NCBI GenBank assembly: GCA_030426265.1
Contig: JAUHYP010000002.1
Span: forward strand, 62,001-126,000
Length of the DNA stretch: 64,000 nucleotides
Source of the DNA: Gammaproteobacteria bacterium
Lineage (GTDB): Bacteria; Pseudomonadota; Gammaproteobacteria; Xanthomonadales; SZUA-36
Direction: 5' to 3'
How positions within the stretch are numbered: position 1 is the first letter of the stretch; every line of letters begins with the position of its first letter. Of this stretch, positions 62,680 through 64,000 are shown piece by piece. The notes under the pieces were generated by a model that was not told the origin of the DNA, did no database searches, and saw nothing but the letters and a program-made list of their open reading frames with translations. The position numbers and the translations under genes were made by a program.

Positions 62680-64000
62680 ATGTCGTCCCTGCCGCTCAGC
62701 TACCCGTCCGCCGCCGCGGACCCCGGCCGGGACCCTGAAGCCACCCTTCGTTCGGTCTTCGGCCTGCAGGCCTTCCGACCCCTCCAGCGCGAGATCATCG
62801 ACGACCTGCTGCGCGGCGAAGACGCCTTCGTGCTCATGCCCACCGGGGGCGGCAAGTCGCTGTGCTACCAGTTGCCGGCCCTGCACCGCCAGGGCGTGGC
62901 GCTGGTGGTCTCACCGCTGATTTCCCTGATGAAGGACCAGGTGGACGCGCTGCGGGCCAACGGCGTGCGCGCCGCCATGCTCAACTCCTCGCTGGAGGTG
63001 TCGGAGCAGGCGTCCGTGCAGCACGCCCTGAATGCCGGGGAACTGGACCTGCTGTACGTGGCGCCCGAGCGCGCCCTGGCGCCCGGCTTCCTGGACCGCC
63101 TGGCCGGCCAGTCGGTGGCGCTGCTCGCCATCGACGAAGCGCACTGCGTGTCCCAGTGGGGCCACGACTTCCGGCCCGAGTACGCGGGCCTGGGCGCCCT
63201 GCGCGAGCGACTGCCCGGCGTTCCGCTGATCGCGCTGACCGCCACGGCGGACCCGCAGACCCGCGAGGACATCGTTCGCGTCCTCGGCCTGCAGGACGCC
63301 CGCCGTCACGCCACCAGTTTCGACCGGCCCAACATCCGTTACACGGTGGTGGAGAAACACCAGCCCAAACGCCAGTTGCGCCAGTTCCTGGCCGGCCGGG
63401 AGGGCGCCGCCGGCATCGTCTACTGCCTCTCCCGCAAGCGTGTGGAAGAAGTGGCGGAGGGCTTGCGGGCCGAAGGCCTGCGCGCCGCCGCCTACCACGC
63501 CGGGCTGGCGGCAGGGATCCGACGGGACGTGCAGGAGGCCTTCATCCGCGACGAGATGGACATCGTGGTCGCCACCGTCGCCTTCGGCATGGGTATCGAC
63601 AAGCCCAACGTTCGTTTCGTGGTCCACTACGACCTGCCAAGGCACCTGGAGGGCTACTACCAGGAAACCGGCCGCGCCGGTCGAGACGGGCTCGATTCCG
63701 AGGCGCTGTTGCTGTTCGGCACCCAGGACGTGGCAACGGCCCGCTACCAGGTCGAACAGGTGGCGGACGACCGGCAGCGCCGCATCGAGTCCCACAAGCT
63801 CGGCGCCATGGTGGGATTCGCCGAGAGTCTGAGCTGCCGCCGCCAGGTGTTGCTGGGCTACCTCGGCGAGAAGCGCCAGGGCGACTGCGGCAACTGCGAT
63901 GTCTGCCTGGACCCCCCGGAACGATTCGACGGCACCGAGGCGGCGCGCAAGGTGCTGTCCTGCGTCTACCGCGTCGGCCAGCGTTTCGGCCTCAAGCACG
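62680..64000 (+). CDS. recQ: ATP-dependent DNA helicase RecQ, 3' partial
   Basis: The frame runs open to the window end, giving the first 440 residues. RecQ motifs are complete so far: motif 0 [14 protein letters not shown], motif [17 protein letters not shown], motif [21 protein letters not shown], motif [10 protein letters not shown], motif [19 protein letters not shown], motif [25 protein letters not shown] (read in part) and motif [12 protein letters not shown], then the start of the zinc-binding region ([19 protein letters not shown]). It unwinds DNA in recombination and fork repair. ATG 62680 has no ribosome site. Confidence 0.95.
   Translation, partial: MSSLPLSYPSAAADPGRDPEATLRSVFGLQAFRPLQREIIDDLLRGEDAFVLMPTGGGKSLCYQLPALHRQGVALVVSPLISLMKDQVDALRANGVRAAMLNSSLEVSEQASVQHALNAGELDLLYVAPERALAPGFLDRLAGQSVALLAIDEAHCVSQWGHDFRPEYAGLGALRERLPGVPLIALTATADPQTREDIVRVLGLQDARRHATSFDRPNIRYTVVEKHQPKRQLRQFLAGREGAAGIVYCLSRKRVEEVAEGLRAEGLRAAAYHAGLAAGIRRDVQEAFIRDEMDIVVATVAFGMGIDKPNVRFVVHYDLPRHLEGYYQETGRAGRDGLDSEALLLFGTQDVATARYQVEQVADDRQRRIESHKLGAMVGFAESLSCRRQVLLGYLGEKRQGDCGNCDVCLDPPERFDGTEAARKVLSCVYRVGQRFGLKH

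Overview
The window is GC-rich and densely coded, with strong G/C third-position bias. Its housekeeping set (rdgC, rluE, truD, pirin, UPF0260, hemH, a PbpG-type endopeptidase, lepB, mtfA, monomeric icd, recQ) points to a gammaproteobacterium, possibly a Xanthomonadales/Chromatiales-like lineage. The genus cannot be fixed from this sequence alone. I see no tRNA, rRNA, CRISPR array or insertion sequence, and no gene-free stretch longer than about 230 bases.

About 1-36,600 is a type VI secretion (T6SS) island. First comes the sheath/baseplate operon tssB(partial)-tssC-hcp-tagJ-tssE-tssF-tssG-clpV (3-9722). Next is a divergent regulatory pair: a class III nucleotide cyclase fused to an FHA domain (minus strand) and a Crp-type regulator (plus strand). 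Then follows a vgrG effector operon (11550-19958): vgrG, a DUF6484 protein, a DUF2169 protein, a thiolase-fold protein without the catalytic Cys, a DUF4150 (PAAR-like) effector, an unknown CxxCG protein, a HEAT-repeat TIGR02270 protein and a 58-residue membrane protein. I read the C-terminal half of the effector as an ExoY/edema-factor-like nucleotidyl cyclase. A minus-strand TssB-TssC-like fusion follows.

The second half of the island is about signalling and the envelope: a membrane Ser/Thr kinase (PpkA type) with two secreted repeat proteins, a FadL-like porin, two membrane-anchored VWA proteins, three more FHA proteins, a second kinase fused to an FGE-sulfatase-like domain, and an acidic low-complexity secreted protein. 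The membrane complex genes (tssJ, tssK, tssL, tssM), tssA and a PppA-type phosphatase are not in the window; tssJKLM/tssA probably lie to the left.

Three near-perfect Crp boxes (TGTGA-N6-TCACA) lie before hcp, before vgrG and before a repeat-protein gene. Each is placed so that a -10-like hexamer falls exactly where a class II Crp promoter needs it. With the cyclase and Crp-type regulator between the operons, this suggests a local cyclic-nucleotide circuit controlling the spike, the tube and an envelope protein, while two kinases and four FHA domains could act post-translationally.

From 36,559 to 64,000 the content is mostly housekeeping: two lipoprotein/envelope genes, a secreted HExxH protein, a GIY-YIG protein, two glycosyltransferases, rluE, truD, pirin, UPF0260, a metallo-beta-lactamase-fold hydrolase, hemH, an aldehyde dehydrogenase, rdgC, an ASST-like protein, a periplasmic glutathione peroxidase, a lipoamide-dehydrogenase-like enzyme, pbpG, a DUF4870 protein, an AAA ATPase, lepB, mtfA, icd, an OmpA-type lipoprotein and the 5' part of recQ.
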